Below, piece after piece: positions 1 through 6,287 of a DNA stretch of 9,979 bases. Origin of the DNA: Streptosporangiaceae bacterium (GTDB lineage: Bacteria; Actinomycetota; Actinomycetes; Streptosporangiales; Streptosporangiaceae); contig JASIGD010000475.1 of NCBI GenBank assembly GCA_030045295.1, positions 1 to 9,979 of the forward strand. The letters are read 5' to 3'. The position numbers and the translations under genes were made by a program. Positions within the stretch are counted from its first letter, which is position 1. Every line of letters starts with the position of its first letter. The notes below the pieces were generated by a model. The model had not been told where the DNA came from. It searched no databases and saw only the letters and a list, made by a program, of their open reading frames with translations.

Positions 1-1613
1 GTGCTCTTCCCTGCGGCGTTGACGTCCCGGGCCCGTGACGTGTCGGCGCGGGTGAACCGCTCGAACAGCTCGGGCAGCAGTTCGGGCGGGATGCCCGGGC
101 CGTCGTCGGTAATGCTCAGCTCAACCCGCGGCCGGGTCGGGCGCACGCCGCGCTGCACCATCCCGCCGTCCTGCCCGTCTCCAGCGCCGAGCGGCGCGTC
201 CGCGCCGGTGTCGTCGACGGCGAGCGCCACGCTGACGGTCGACCCGGGCGGGGTGTGCTGGCCCGCGTTGCTCATCAGGTTGGCCAGCACCTGGTGCAGG
301 CGGTGTTCGTCGCCGCGGACCAGGACCGGCTCGCTCGGCAGATCCAGCCGCCACTGGTGGTCCACCCGGGCCACCCGCGCGTCGCTGGTCACGTCGATGG
401 CCAGCCGGGACAGGTCGACGGGCTCACGTTCCAGCGGACGCCCGGCGTCGAGCCGCGCCAGCAGCAGCAGGTCATCGACGAGGACGCTCATCCGGGCTGA
501 CTCCGACTGGACCCTGCTCAGCGCGTGCGTCACGTCGTCCGGCACTGGGCCGGGGTGCCGCATGGCGAGCTCGGCGTAGCCGCGGATGGCGGACAACGGG
601 GTGCGCAGCTCGTGGCTCGCGTCGGCCGCGAACCTGCGCAGCCGGGCCTCGCTGGCCTCGCGGCGGCCCAGCGCCCGCTCGACGTGGGCGAGCATCCGGT
701 TGAACGCGGCACCGACCTGGCCGACCTCGGTCCGCGGGTCGTGGTCGGGAACGCCGGCGGGCAGCGTGACCTCGCCCGAATCCAGCGGCAGCTCGGTCAC
801 CTTGGTCGCGGTGGCGGCGACCCGGCGCAGCGGCCGGAGCGAGAACTGCACGAGGGCGCTGCCCAGGATTATGGCTAGCAGCAGCGCACCGGCGAACAGC
901 ACGTGCTCGGTGTTCTCGACGTGGCTGAGGGTGTCGTCGACCGTGGTCAGCGGCAGCCCGGTGACCACCTCGGTGCCGTCCGGACCCGCCACGTTGGTGA
1001 ACAGGAACCTGATGCCGAGCAGGGTCCGGGTATAGGTCGGCACGGGCGGCGCGGAGCCAGCGGACCCGTACGTTCCCGGCGGGGCGGATGAGCCCGACGG
1101 TGCTGGCAGGTCCATGAGCGTGGCCGTGTCCGCGGCCGACAGCGTGCACGTCCTGAGCACGTAGGCCTTAAAAGTGACCCCTTGGCTGTTCAGCACCGCG
1201 AGGAACGTATCAGGGGCCTGCCCTTGGCCGGCGCAGCTGCTGTAGTCGGAGTCGGACTGGTCCGCGTCCGCCGCGCTGTCCGCCGGGCCGCCCGGGGGCT
1301 GGCCGTGGCCGTCGGAGCTTTCCTGGTCAACCTGGTGCACGCAGCTGGCCCAGGTCTGGGTCGCGGCCTGCAGCTGCCCGTTCAGCGAGGACATCAGCGA
1401 ATTGCTGAGCGACTGGGTGGTGACCAGGCTCACCGCCGCGCTGGCCAGCCCGAACAGCACGATGAGGCCGATGATGAGCTTGCCGCTGATGGTGCGGAAG
1501 GACAGCACGTGAGCCAACCGCTGGGCCAGCCCGGGGGGGCGACCCTCCGGAACCCCCCGCGACCGGGGAGGCCCATCCCCCCGGGTCCCCCTTGGAACCT
1601 CGGAGGAAGACAT
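1..1613 (-). CDS. Sensor histidine kinase of a two-component system (3' end beyond window)
   Basis: An open frame runs without a stop from ATG at 1613 down to base 1, giving 537 residues; the C-terminus lies outside. It is a membrane sensor kinase that autophosphorylates on His and passes the phosphate to the regulator encoded just upstream. Visible order: Gly/Pro/Arg-rich N-terminus (1-35), TM1 about 46-65, extracytoplasmic region about 66-237 with Cys91, Cys127 and Cys156, TM2 about 238-257, HAMP about 258-311, HisKA with ADASHELRTPL (His334), N box NLMSNAGQHTP (about 445-455), G1 box DDGPGIPP (503-510) and F box ELFERFTR (515-522). The G2 box should follow just past the edge. The ATG overlaps the regulator's TGA (TGATG), implying translational coupling. 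Residues 6-28 are encoded by a palindromic DNA repeat shared with selA. GTG at codon 36 (1508), after the repeat, is an alternative start. The sensed signal is unknown. Confidence 0.93.
   Translation of the reverse strand, partial: MSSSEVPRGTRGDGPPRSRGVPEGRPPGLAQRLAHVLSFRTISGKLIIGLIVLFGLASAAVSLVTTQSLSNSLMSSLNGQLQAATQTWASCVHQVDQESSDGHGQPPGGPADSAADADQSDSDYSSCAGQGQAPDTFLAVLNSQGVTFKAYVLRTCTLSAADTATLMDLPAPSGSSAPPGTYGSAGSAPPVPTYTRTLLGIRFLFTNVAGPDGTEVVTGLPLTTVDDTLSHVENTEHVLFAGALLLAIILGSALVQFSLRPLRRVAATATKVTELPLDSGEVTLPAGVPDHDPRTEVGQVGAAFNRMLAHVERALGRREASEARLRRFAADASHELRTPLSAIRGYAELAMRHPGPVPDDVTHALSRVQSESARMSVLVDDLLLLARLDAGRPLEREPVDLSRLAIDVTSDARVARVDHQWRLDLPSEPVLVRGDEHRLHQVLANLMSNAGQHTPPGSTVSVALAVDDTGADAPLGAGDGQDGGMVQRGVRPTRPRVELSITDDGPGIPPELLPELFERFTRADTSRARDVNAAGKS
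1531..1606. repeat. GC-rich palindromic repeat, copy 1 (inside kinase N-terminus)
   Basis: About 76 bp that align with 8855-8934 in the same plus-strand orientation, at roughly 80 percent identity by eye with a few 1-2 base gaps. The first hairpin has arms CCGGGGGG (1531-1538) and CCCTCCGG (1543-1550) around GCGA, with one G-T pair. A second, imperfect one spans about 1561-1587, from GACC to GGTC. It encodes residues about 6-28 of the histidine kinase on the minus strand. Confidence 0.75.
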
Positions 1614-2392
1614 CAGGTCGTGGGTTTCAGCACGTAGCCGACGCCGCGGACGGTGTGGATGAGCGGCGGCCGGCCGGCGTCGATCTTCTTGCGCAGGTAG
1701 CTGATGTACAGCTCGACGACGTGCGCTTGGCCGCCGAAGTCGTAGTTCCACACCCGGTCGAGGATCTGCGCCTTGGACAGCACCCGCCTGGGGTTACGCA
1801 TGAGGAACCTGAGCAGTTCGAACTCGGTCGCGGTCAGGTCGATGAGCTCGCCGCCCCTGCGCACTTCCCGGGCATCCTCGTCCATGGTCAGGTCACCGAC
1901 CGTGAGCAACCCCTCGGTGTGCGCACGGGTCAGGTGGGCGCGGCGCAGCAGGCCGCGCAGCCGGGCCAGCACCTCCTCCAGGCTGAACGGCTTGGTCACG
2001 TAGTCATCGCCCCCGGCGGTGATGCCCGCCACCCGGTCTTCCACCGCGTCCCGCGCGGTCAGGAACAGCACGCACACCTGCGGTAGTTCGGTCCGGAGCC
2101 GGCGCATGACCTCCAGGCCGTTGAAGTCCGGGAGCATGATGTCGAGGACCACGGCGTCGGGGCGGAACTCGCGCGCGGTCCGGACGGCGTCGGCGCCGTT
2201 ACCCGCCGTCGTGACGGTCCAGCCCTCGTACCGGAGCACGCTCGCCAGCAGTTCGGCCAGGCTCGGCTCGTCGTCCACGACGAGTACGCGCACCGGCGTC
2301 CCGTCCGCCCGCTGGATGTTGACGTCCCCGCGGCTAGCAGGTGCCCCGGCCGGCTGGGCCGGGGACCCGAGAGCCGGGCTGTAGTTCTCCAT
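1613..2392 (-). CDS. OmpR/PhoB-family response regulator
   Basis: DNA-binding response regulator of 259 residues, partner of the kinase encoded immediately downstream. Receiver domain about 34-150: acidic pair D40/D41 in LVVDDEPSL, phospho-acceptor D84 in VVLDIMLPD, T112 in FLTARD and K134 in YVTKPFS. C-terminal winged-helix DNA-binding domain about 160-257, with LTATEFELLRFL, the recognition-helix region VVELYISYLRKKID and the family-typical ending HTVRGVGYVLKP. The length is slightly above the usual 225-245 residues because about 33 residues precede the receiver; no ATG or GTG lies between 2392 and the receiver strand, so this start is the only reasonable one. A GAGGA sits close before the ATG. 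It overlaps the kinase start by one base. The family normally binds direct or inverted repeats, often in its own promoter, and the gap upstream is rich in inverted repeats. Target genes cannot be read from the window. Confidence 0.95.
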   Translation of the reverse strand: MENYSPALGSPAQPAGAPASRGDVNIQRADGTPVRVLVVDDEPSLAELLASVLRYEGWTVTTAGNGADAVRTAREFRPDAVVLDIMLPDFNGLEVMRRLRTELPQVCVLFLTARDAVEDRVAGITAGGDDYVTKPFSLEEVLARLRGLLRRAHLTRAHTEGLLTVGDLTMDEDAREVRRGGELIDLTATEFELLRFLMRNPRRVLSKAQILDRVWNYDFGGQAHVVELYISYLRKKIDAGRPPLIHTVRGVGYVLKPTT

Positions 2393-2428
2393 GTTCCTCA
2401 GGCTCGCTTGTCATGATCATCTGTGCCT

Positions 2429-2434
2429 AGTATG
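2429..2434 (-). promoter_or_regulatory. Possible -10 box for the response regulator-kinase operon
   Basis: Read on the minus strand this is CATACT, in a locally less GC-rich stretch 36 bases before the regulator ATG. No convincing -35 is seen. Assigned only from position and base composition. Confidence 0.25.
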
Positions 2435-2460
2435 CCCGCGAGAGCCGGGATTGCTTCGCT

Positions 2461-2512
2461 CGATTCTCATTGCACGCGAATGATGTGACCGTCAGGTCAG
2501 AATCGGCTCTGA
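2461..2512. promoter_or_regulatory. Cluster of overlapping inverted repeats upstream of the regulator operon
   Basis: Three inverted repeats overlap in about 50 bases. CGATTCT (2461-2467) pairs with AGAATCG (2499-2505). TGACC (2486-2490) pairs with GGTCA (2495-2499) around GTCA. TCAGA (2497-2501) pairs with TCTGA (2508-2512). The cluster is AT-richer than its surroundings and lies 70-120 bases before the regulator start, where an operator for autoregulation would be expected. A role as an RNA structure is equally possible. Function is inferred from symmetry and position only. Confidence 0.35.
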
Positions 2513-2538
2513 ATGCCCTCTGAGCCCTCCGCGAATCC

Positions 2539-2565
2539 GGCGCGGCTCTCCGCGAACCCCGCGCC
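2539..2565 (-). terminator. Hairpin directly after the CYTH gene stop codon
   Basis: On the minus strand GGCGCGG (2565-2559) starts at the base after the TAA stop and pairs perfectly with CCGCGCC (2545-2539) across a 13-base loop. There is no U-tract, as is common in GC-rich actinobacteria. It would separate the methyltransferase-CYTH transcript from the regulator-kinase transcript. Confidence 0.45.
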
Positions 2566-3192
2566 TTACCCGGTGCCGAGCAGTCGGCCCAGCTTGGAGG
2601 CGGAGGCCGACCGTCTCGCGCCTGCTTCCCGCAGCGCCCGCCCGGCCGCTTCGAGCAGGTCCGGAACCCCGGCGTCGTCCGTTAGCGCCTCCACCTCGAT
2701 CTCGCGCCACTTCAGCGGCTCACCGCCCGTACCGTCGAGCCTCGCGGCGGTCACGAGATCGTCGGCGACTTCGGCCAGCGCCTCGCCCGCCTGGCCCGTC
2801 AGTGTCACCACCGTCCGTTCGGTGTCAAGAATGGCGATCGGGCGCAGAGGCCGGCCTGCGGTGATCTCCTCGACCTGCGCGGTCAGGCGCGCCGGGACGG
2901 TTCCGGCGGAGCCTTCGCTCAGCGGTGCGTGCAGTTCCTGGCGGGTGTCCTTCCGCACGGGCAGCTTGAGGTGCCAGCCCTCGTCCGGACCGCCGACCCG
3001 GCGCCGCAGCGTGATCCGGCTCTTGATGAGGTCCAGTCCGTCGGTGTCGTAATAGGTAGCGCTCAGGTAATACCGTTTGCGTCCTGAGGCCTTCGTACGT
3101 CCTTCCAGGCCGGACAGGTCGGGCAGCACGAAGTTGGCGTCGGCATCGTACTTCTGCTCGGTTTCCAGGTGGTCGCCCGTGTTCTCGGTCAC
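2566..3192 (-). CDS. CYTH-domain protein (triphosphate tunnel metalloenzyme fold), no CHAD domain
   Basis: A 208-residue protein made of one CYTH domain. This family binds triphosphates or polyphosphate with divalent metal inside a beta tunnel, as in thiamine triphosphatase, inorganic triphosphatase and class IV adenylate cyclase. Visible signature residues: ETEQK at 10-14 (ExExK motif), YYDTD 47-51, ITLRRR 60-65, WHLKLP 73-78, DTERT 123-127 and the acidic strand EIEVE 164-168. These suggest an intact tunnel. In actinobacteria many CYTH domains of this type are fused to a C-terminal CHAD domain of about 250 residues. This protein ends (TAA) at SKLGRLLGTG, which looks like the linker that normally leads into CHAD, and nothing CHAD-like follows. 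The start is GTG with TGGGA ahead of it, 9 bases after the methyltransferase stop, so the two are probably co-transcribed. The exact substrate cannot be told from sequence. Confidence 0.88.
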   Translation of the reverse strand: MTENTGDHLETEQKYDADANFVLPDLSGLEGRTKASGRKRYYLSATYYDTDGLDLIKSRITLRRRVGGPDEGWHLKLPVRKDTRQELHAPLSEGSAGTVPARLTAQVEEITAGRPLRPIAILDTERTVVTLTGQAGEALAEVADDLVTAARLDGTGGEPLKWREIEVEALTDDAGVPDLLEAAGRALREAGARRSASASKLGRLLGTG

Positions 3193-3201
3193 GATCCCAG
3201 G

Positions 3202-4500
3202 CTACCGAGCGTGGTAGACGACGAACCTGGTGCAGGGCCGCTCCATCACCAGCGCGCTGGGGACCGACGGCGGCTCGCCCGGCGAGGACCGCGGGTAGGC
3301 GTCGACGTGCAGGCCCGCGACGCCTGGTCGGCCCGCCTCGCTCCAGGCCCGGACCTGCGCCGCAAGGTCGGCGGCAAGTTCTGCCGCGCGCGCGCCGAAG
3401 CCGGCCGTGCCCAGCGTCAAGAGCCCCGGTTCCTTCGGCCCCGGGAATCGGGTCCCGGCGGCGGGAGCGGCGGTGAGCACCGCGATGCCGCCGGAGTCCA
3501 GGATCCCGAGCGTCGCCTGCCATCCCGCGGCGCGCAGCGGTGCCCCCGCGAGCCGGGTCTGGCCGGCGAGGTCCGAGGGCAGTTCCTCGTTCAGCCGGCA
3601 CGACCTGGGCTCCCGGGCCGCGAGCCATAGGCCCAGCCCCCAGATCACGTGCGCGGACCCGGCCTGGACACCGGTCGGGCACGGAACGGGCCGCGTGGCC
3701 AGCATCGCAGTCAGCAGCGCGGGATCAACGCCCTGGCTGCCGGAAGGCGTCATCCCGTTGGGAAGCAAGACGGCCAGCCCGGGCGCGAGCATCACCGTAC
3801 GTTCGGGTCCCGCGTGCGAGCCGCGCATCCGCATGAACCCGCAGGGCGCGAGCGACCGGCTGGTCCAGGTTCCCCCGGTGCCCGCGGGATCGGCGTGCCC
3901 GAACGCGACCGAGACCTGGGTCCCGCGCAAGTCGAGCGGCACCACGATCCGGGCGTCGGGCGCGGCCTGCTCCAGCCACGGCCGGGCCAGGTCGCTGACG
4001 CCGACGGTGGCGATGATGCGGTCGTAGGGCGCGTGGTCGGGGTAGCCCTCGGCGCCGTCGGCGCACCCGACCGTGACGCCGGAGTATCCGGCGCTGGCCA
4101 GGTGCGCGCGGGCCGCTTGGACCAGCTCGCCGTCGATGTCCACGCTGGTCACCTGGCCCGAAGGCGCCACGATGTGGCTGATCAGCGCGGCGTTGTAGCC
4201 AGTTCCGGCGCCGATCTCCAGCACCCGGTGGCCGGGGGCCAGGTCCAGCTGGTCCAGCATGATGGCCATGATCGCGGGCTGGGAGGAGGAGCTGACCGGC
4301 TGCCCGGTGGCGTCGCGCTTGGTCACGATGGCGTCGTCGAGGTACGCCACTTCCGGCGGCTGCTCCGGCAAGAACAGGTGCCGCGGGACGGCGTGCAGGG
4401 CGGCGGCGACGCGCTCGCTGCCGATCCTGTTGGCGGCGATGACCTGCGTAGCCAGGCGCTCCCGCATCTGCGCGAGCTCGTCGCTCACCGAGTCGGTCAC
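3202..4500 (-). CDS. PIMT-like SAM-dependent methyltransferase with C-terminal extension
   Basis: A 432-residue class I methyltransferase whose N-terminal half matches protein-L-isoaspartate O-methyltransferase (PIMT/Pcm). Visible: VPRHLFLP (38-45), VAYLDDAIVTK (51-61), the PIMT-type SSSSQPAIMA segment (70-79), SAM-binding motif I VLEIGAGTGYNA (93-104), acidic motif SVDID (119-123) and APYDRIIATVGV (157-168). Classical PIMT is about 210-230 residues. Here a further 200 residues or so follow, including HVIWGLGLWLA and an ending with VDAYPRSSP. Such extended PIMT-like enzymes are known in actinobacteria, including types that act on ribosomally made peptides, but no precursor peptide gene is visible here. 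Protein repair and peptide modification both remain open. The GTG start is preceded by a TANNNT box and 6 bases. The CYTH gene follows after 9 bases. A start at GTG codon 5 or ATG codon 12 cannot be excluded. Confidence 0.88.
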   Translation of the reverse strand: MTDSVSDELAQMRERLATQVIAANRIGSERVAAALHAVPRHLFLPEQPPEVAYLDDAIVTKRDATGQPVSSSSQPAIMAIMLDQLDLAPGHRVLEIGAGTGYNAALISHIVAPSGQVTSVDIDGELVQAARAHLASAGYSGVTVGCADGAEGYPDHAPYDRIIATVGVSDLARPWLEQAAPDARIVVPLDLRGTQVSVAFGHADPAGTGGTWTSRSLAPCGFMRMRGSHAGPERTVMLAPGLAVLLPNGMTPSGSQGVDPALLTAMLATRPVPCPTGVQAGSAHVIWGLGLWLAAREPRSCRLNEELPSDLAGQTRLAGAPLRAAGWQATLGILDSGGIAVLTAAPAAGTRFPGPKEPGLLTLGTAGFGARAAELAADLAAQVRAWSEAGRPGVAGLHVDAYPRSSPGEPPSVPSALVMERPCTRFVVYHAR

Positions 4501-4506
4501 GCCCCC

Positions 4507-4512
4507 AGACTA
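4507..4512 (-). promoter_or_regulatory. Putative -10 box for the methyltransferase operon (leaderless type)
   Basis: Minus-strand TAGTCT, followed by 6 bases (GGGGGC) and then the GTG start at 4500. Transcription would begin at or next to the start codon. No clear -35 is visible. The GGGGG could instead act as a poorly spaced ribosome-binding site. Confidence 0.45.
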
Positions 4513-4574
4513 TGTGCGGACGCGGCGCCGGCGCCTGAAGCCACCGGCTGTGATTTGTTCGGTACCGTGAAGGC

Positions 4575-4604
4575 CTGACCACCGCAGCATTGACTCCATA
4601 AGGT
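4575..4604 (+). promoter_or_regulatory. Putative promoter of the first GT-C-like gene
   Basis: CTGACC (4575-4580) resembles a -35 and TAAGGT (4599-4604) a -10, with an 18-base spacer. ATG follows 6 bases after the -10. The same bases, AAGGTG, could also serve as a ribosome-binding site about 6 bases before the ATG, so the site is ambiguous between the two roles. Confidence 0.4.
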
Positions 4605-4610
4605 GCTTCC

Positions 4611-6212
4611 ATGGTTACTAGCCGCGGGACCGCGACGGCGAGCGTCCCGGGGGCCAACGTCCCGCCAGGCCGGACCCCGGCACCGCGGGTGGTGTTCGCG
4701 GTGATCGCGGTGTGCACGGCCGTCGCGGCGCTGCTGCGGTTGTACCAGCTGACCAGGCCGGGCTACCTGCTGGGCGTCACCGAATACGACGACGGCGTGC
4801 AGTTCGGTGACGCGCTGCGCCTGGTGAGCGGCGTCATACCGTACCGAGACTTCGTCGTGGTGCAGCCGCCGGGAAGCATCCTGCTGATGGCGCCTGTGGC
4901 GCTGGTGGCCAAAGCGACAGGCAGCGCGACCGGGCTGGCCATCGCGCGGGTGCTGACCGCGGCCGCGGACACGGCCTGCGTGGCTCTGCTCGGGCTGCTG
5001 GTCAGGCACCGGGGACCCGTGGCCGCGGGCGTGGCCAGCGGGATCTACGCCGTGTACCCGGATGCGCTGGTGGGGGCGCACACGTTCCTGCTCGAACCCT
5101 GGCTGAACCTGTTCTGCCTGATCGGCGCGCTGCTGGTGTTCGACGGTGACCGGATCACCGTTAGTCGCCGGCTGGCCTGGGGCGGTGTGGCGTTCGGCGT
5201 GGCGGCGGCGGTCAAGCTGTGGGCGCTGGTCCCGCTGGCCGTGGTCGGCCTCTTGGTGCTGCGGCGGCCGCGGCGGCTGGCGCTGCTGGCGGCCGGCGCG
5301 GTGGCCGGCCTGGCCGCCCTGGTGCTGCCGTTCCTGGCCATGGCTCCGGGCGCGCTAGTCCACGACGTCGTCGTCAGCCAGTTCGTCAGGGACGACATCA
5401 ACCGGGCCTCGCCGGTGCCGCCACTGGCCCGGCTGACGAACTTGGCCGGCCTCTCGCTGTTCTCGCAACGTTCCGACTGGGTCAGCGTTGCCCTGCTGCT
5501 GGTGATCGCGGCCGTCGTTCCGCTCGCGTACCTGGCGGGCTGGATGGCCACGCGGCGCCTGCCCGCCGAGCTGGACTGGTACGCCGCGGTCGGCCTGGTG
5601 GCGATCGTCGCCATGTTCTTGTGGCCGTACAACTACTGGTCGCACTACGGTGCCTTCGCCGGGCCGTTCATCGCGCTGGTCTTCGGCCTGGCGGTCGGCC
5701 AGTTGCGCCCGTGGGAGTACCGCAACCACCTCGCGCCCGCCCTGGCGGTCGGCCTCGTCGCGGCGGTCCTGATCGCCGTGGTAGGCCTGCGCCAGTTCTC
5801 CGCAGAGACCAAGCTGCAGACCTCGACTAGCCTCGCGGCCAGCGCGGACAGGCTGATTCCGGCCGGATCGTGCGTCGTGACCAACGACACATCGCTGACC
5901 ATCAGCGCGGACCGGTTCAGTTCCGGCCAGGCCGGCTGCCCGGCCATGGTAGACGCCTGGGGGACCTTGCTGGCCAGGACCGACGGGCAGAAGATGTTCG
6001 CCCCGCCTCAAGTGCTGGATTCGGTCGCGGCGATGTGGCAGTCAGCGTTCTCGCGGGCGCGCTACGTGTGGCTGGTAACCGGCAGCCAAGGCCAGATCCC
6101 GTGGACGGCTGAGCTGTCCGCTTACTTCGGTCACCACTTCAGGCTGGTCGGCCTGGTCAACGGTCCCGGCTTCCGGTACGCCCCGGAGGGCGGCCTGTAC
6201 GTCAGGCGGTAG
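4611..6212 (+). CDS. Polytopic membrane protein, GT-C-type glycosyltransferase-like (paralogue 1)
   Basis: A 533-residue integral membrane protein with a short Pro/Ala-rich cytoplasmic N-terminus (1-25), a first membrane helix about 27-45, then a loop with EYDDG (58-62), PYRDF (77-81) and QPPG (85-88). Many further hydrophobic helices follow up to about 395, and then a hydrophilic C-terminal domain (about 396-533) with CVVTNDTSLTISADRF, YVWLVTG and IPWTAELSAYF. An acidic motif in the first extracytoplasmic loop plus 8 or more helices is the hallmark of GT-C enzymes (PMT/ArnT-like, family 39 type), which move sugars from polyprenyl-phosphate donors outside the membrane. The acceptor is unknown. 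The gene on the opposite strand (8027-6288) is a paralogue throughout, and the two genes converge. Stop TAG. GT-C assignment is inferred from topology and motif, and catalysis is not shown. Confidence 0.85.
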   Translation: MVTSRGTATASVPGANVPPGRTPAPRVVFAVIAVCTAVAALLRLYQLTRPGYLLGVTEYDDGVQFGDALRLVSGVIPYRDFVVVQPPGSILLMAPVALVAKATGSATGLAIARVLTAAADTACVALLGLLVRHRGPVAAGVASGIYAVYPDALVGAHTFLLEPWLNLFCLIGALLVFDGDRITVSRRLAWGGVAFGVAAAVKLWALVPLAVVGLLVLRRPRRLALLAAGAVAGLAALVLPFLAMAPGALVHDVVVSQFVRDDINRASPVPPLARLTNLAGLSLFSQRSDWVSVALLLVIAAVVPLAYLAGWMATRRLPAELDWYAAVGLVAIVAMFLWPYNYWSHYGAFAGPFIALVFGLAVGQLRPWEYRNHLAPALAVGLVAAVLIAVVGLRQFSAETKLQTSTSLAASADRLIPAGSCVVTNDTSLTISADRFSSGQAGCPAMVDAWGTLLARTDGQKMFAPPQVLDSVAAMWQSAFSRARYVWLVTGSQGQIPWTAELSAYFGHHFRLVGLVNGPGFRYAPEGGLYVRR

Positions 6213-6248
6213 GCGGCCATCCGGCGCTGTCCTTGGTGGCCCCGGGAG

Positions 6249-6276
6249 CCGCCGCCCGGGCGCTCCGCAGCGGCGG
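6249..6276. terminator. Possible bidirectional terminator between the convergent paralogues
   Basis: CCGCCGC (6249-6255) pairs with GCGGCGG (6270-6276) over a 14-base loop, in the 75-base gap between the two stop codons. An overlapping alternative pairs CCCGGG at 6241-6246 with CCCGGG at 6255-6260. There is no U-tract on either side. The position fits a shared terminator, but short GC-rich stems arise easily in such DNA. Confidence 0.35.
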
Positions 6277-6287
6277 GCGTCGCGGGT

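Noticed and set aside
1..579. Plus-strand open frame at the left edge, and the large minus-strand frame at 472-1149
   Set aside because: Both overlap the histidine kinase in other frames. Their translations are Arg/Ser/Ala-rich with no motif, while the kinase frame has all H, N, G1 and F boxes.
1592..2384. Plus-strand frames opposite the response regulator (1592-2086, 1773-2003, 2019-2384)
   Set aside because: Antisense shadows of a gene with clear receiver and winged-helix motifs; no ribosome-binding site or recognisable domain.
2393..2565. Degraded CHAD domain after the CYTH gene
   Set aside because: Reading past the TAA in all three minus-strand frames shows no CHAD-like helices or conserved His/Arg motifs; only hairpins and inverted repeats are present.
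4501..4610. Precursor peptide gene for the PIMT-like methyltransferase
   Set aside because: The 110-base gap holds no credible short frame with ribosome-binding site and peptide-like features.
2825..4717. Long frames 2825-3682 (minus), 3649-4578 (plus) and 3725-4717 (minus)
   Set aside because: They overlap the methyltransferase and CYTH genes in other frames, are Arg/Ala/Gly-rich and lack motifs; GC-rich DNA leaves such frames open by chance.
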